Positions 5,354 to 5,629 of a stretch of DNA of 5,629 bases are shown piece by piece. Both the position numbers and the translations under genes were made by a program. The notes under the pieces were generated by a model that was not told the DNA's origin, searched no databases, and saw nothing but the letters and a program-made list of their open reading frames with translations. Source of the stretch: Clostridia bacterium (lineage in GTDB: Bacteria > Bacillota_A > Clostridia > Oscillospirales > CAG-382); assembly GCA_017614095.1 (NCBI GenBank), contig JAGACN010000171.1, positions 1-5,629 of the forward strand, given 5' to 3'. The first letter of the stretch is position 1, and every line of letters begins with the position of its first letter.

Positions 5354-5629
5354 AACGTACGATCCCTGACGGACGTCCTCCGCCCGGAAGGCCCGCCAGA
5401 GCTCGTTCAGCACGTGTTTCTTGTTGCCGCTCCACAGCGGAGAAACGAGATCCGCCTTCCGTCCGTCCCCCGTCATCCGGTGCACGGAAACGTCCGGAGA
5501 GAGCGCGCGGATGCAGGATATCAGGTCGGACGTGTATTCCGGCAAGGAGTAGGTGGACAGCAGGCCGGCCCGGAACAGGCTCTCGTACCGGGTTCCCTTA
5601 AGGACGTGCAGCATATGGAACTTGACGCC
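5345..5629 (-). CDS. TIGR01212 (YtqA/YhcC-like) family radical SAM protein, partial C-terminus
   Basis: Only the last 94 residues lie in the window; the N-terminal part with the CxxxCxxC iron-sulfur motif is beyond the right edge. The visible segment matches the conserved end of the TIGR01212 radical SAM family, which includes Bacillus YtqA and E. coli YhcC. VKFHMLHVLKGTRYESLF is at the edge, followed by LPEYTSDLISCIRALSPDV, then HRMTGDGRKADLVSPLWSGN and KKHVLNELWRAF. The family's biochemical role is not well settled; I recall proposals of tRNA or methylthio-type modification but cannot support a reaction from this fragment. The Met at 5614 is internal, because the frame continues in family-like sequence to the window edge. 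An intrinsic terminator overlaps its stop, so it belongs to a separate transcription unit. Confidence 0.86.
   Translation of the reverse strand, partial: GVKFHMLHVLKGTRYESLFRAGLLSTYSLPEYTSDLISCIRALSPDVSVHRMTGDGRKADLVSPLWSGNKKHVLNELWRAFRAEDVRQGSYVGG

Overview
This GC-rich window holds seven protein-coding genes, all on the minus strand, packed with short gaps. Long spurious open frames on the plus strand are what such GC-rich codons produce. Several features point to a GC-rich member of the Bacillota, probably Clostridia-like. These are strong AGGAGG-type ribosome sites, a DUF1836 protein, a TIGR01212-type radical SAM protein, a six-helix membrane HD-GYP protein and an E. coli-type AsnRS. The lineage is an inference; there is no rRNA or other marker gene here.

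In transcription order (right to left) the layout is as follows. (1) The C-terminal end of a TIGR01212/YtqA-YhcC family radical SAM protein (5345-5629, cut by the window edge), closed by a clear intrinsic terminator whose stem overlaps the stop codon. (2) A promoter at about 5273-5301 drives a guanylate kinase family gene (4651-5241), a lipoprotein gene with beta-propeller-like sequence (3377-4630) and an HD-GYP gene (2119-3348), with gaps of 20 and 28 nt. (3) A second, near-consensus promoter (2094-2122) overlaps the HD-GYP stop codon. It carries a perfect 6-bp dyad in its spacer and drives a DUF1836 protein with a MerR-like helix-turn-helix (1474-2058), a four-helix membrane protein with a charged C-terminal helix (777-1463) and asnS (1-733, C-terminal part outside the window). 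No terminator is visible between the two groups, so read-through from the first into the second is possible.

The most coherent functional idea concerns the upstream group. HD-GYP enzymes can degrade cyclic di-GMP to pGpG or GMP, and guanylate kinase converts GMP to GDP. The group therefore pairs a second-messenger hydrolase with an enzyme that could recycle its product, beside an exported lipoprotein that could be a partner of the membrane protein. The downstream group joins a likely DNA-binding protein and an unrecognised membrane protein to asparaginyl-tRNA synthetase. The dyad in its promoter is a natural candidate for autoregulation by the DUF1836 protein. Both ideas are inferences from gene order and motifs. 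I see no mobile element, CRISPR array, tRNA, rRNA or riboswitch. No gap between genes is longer than 103 nt.
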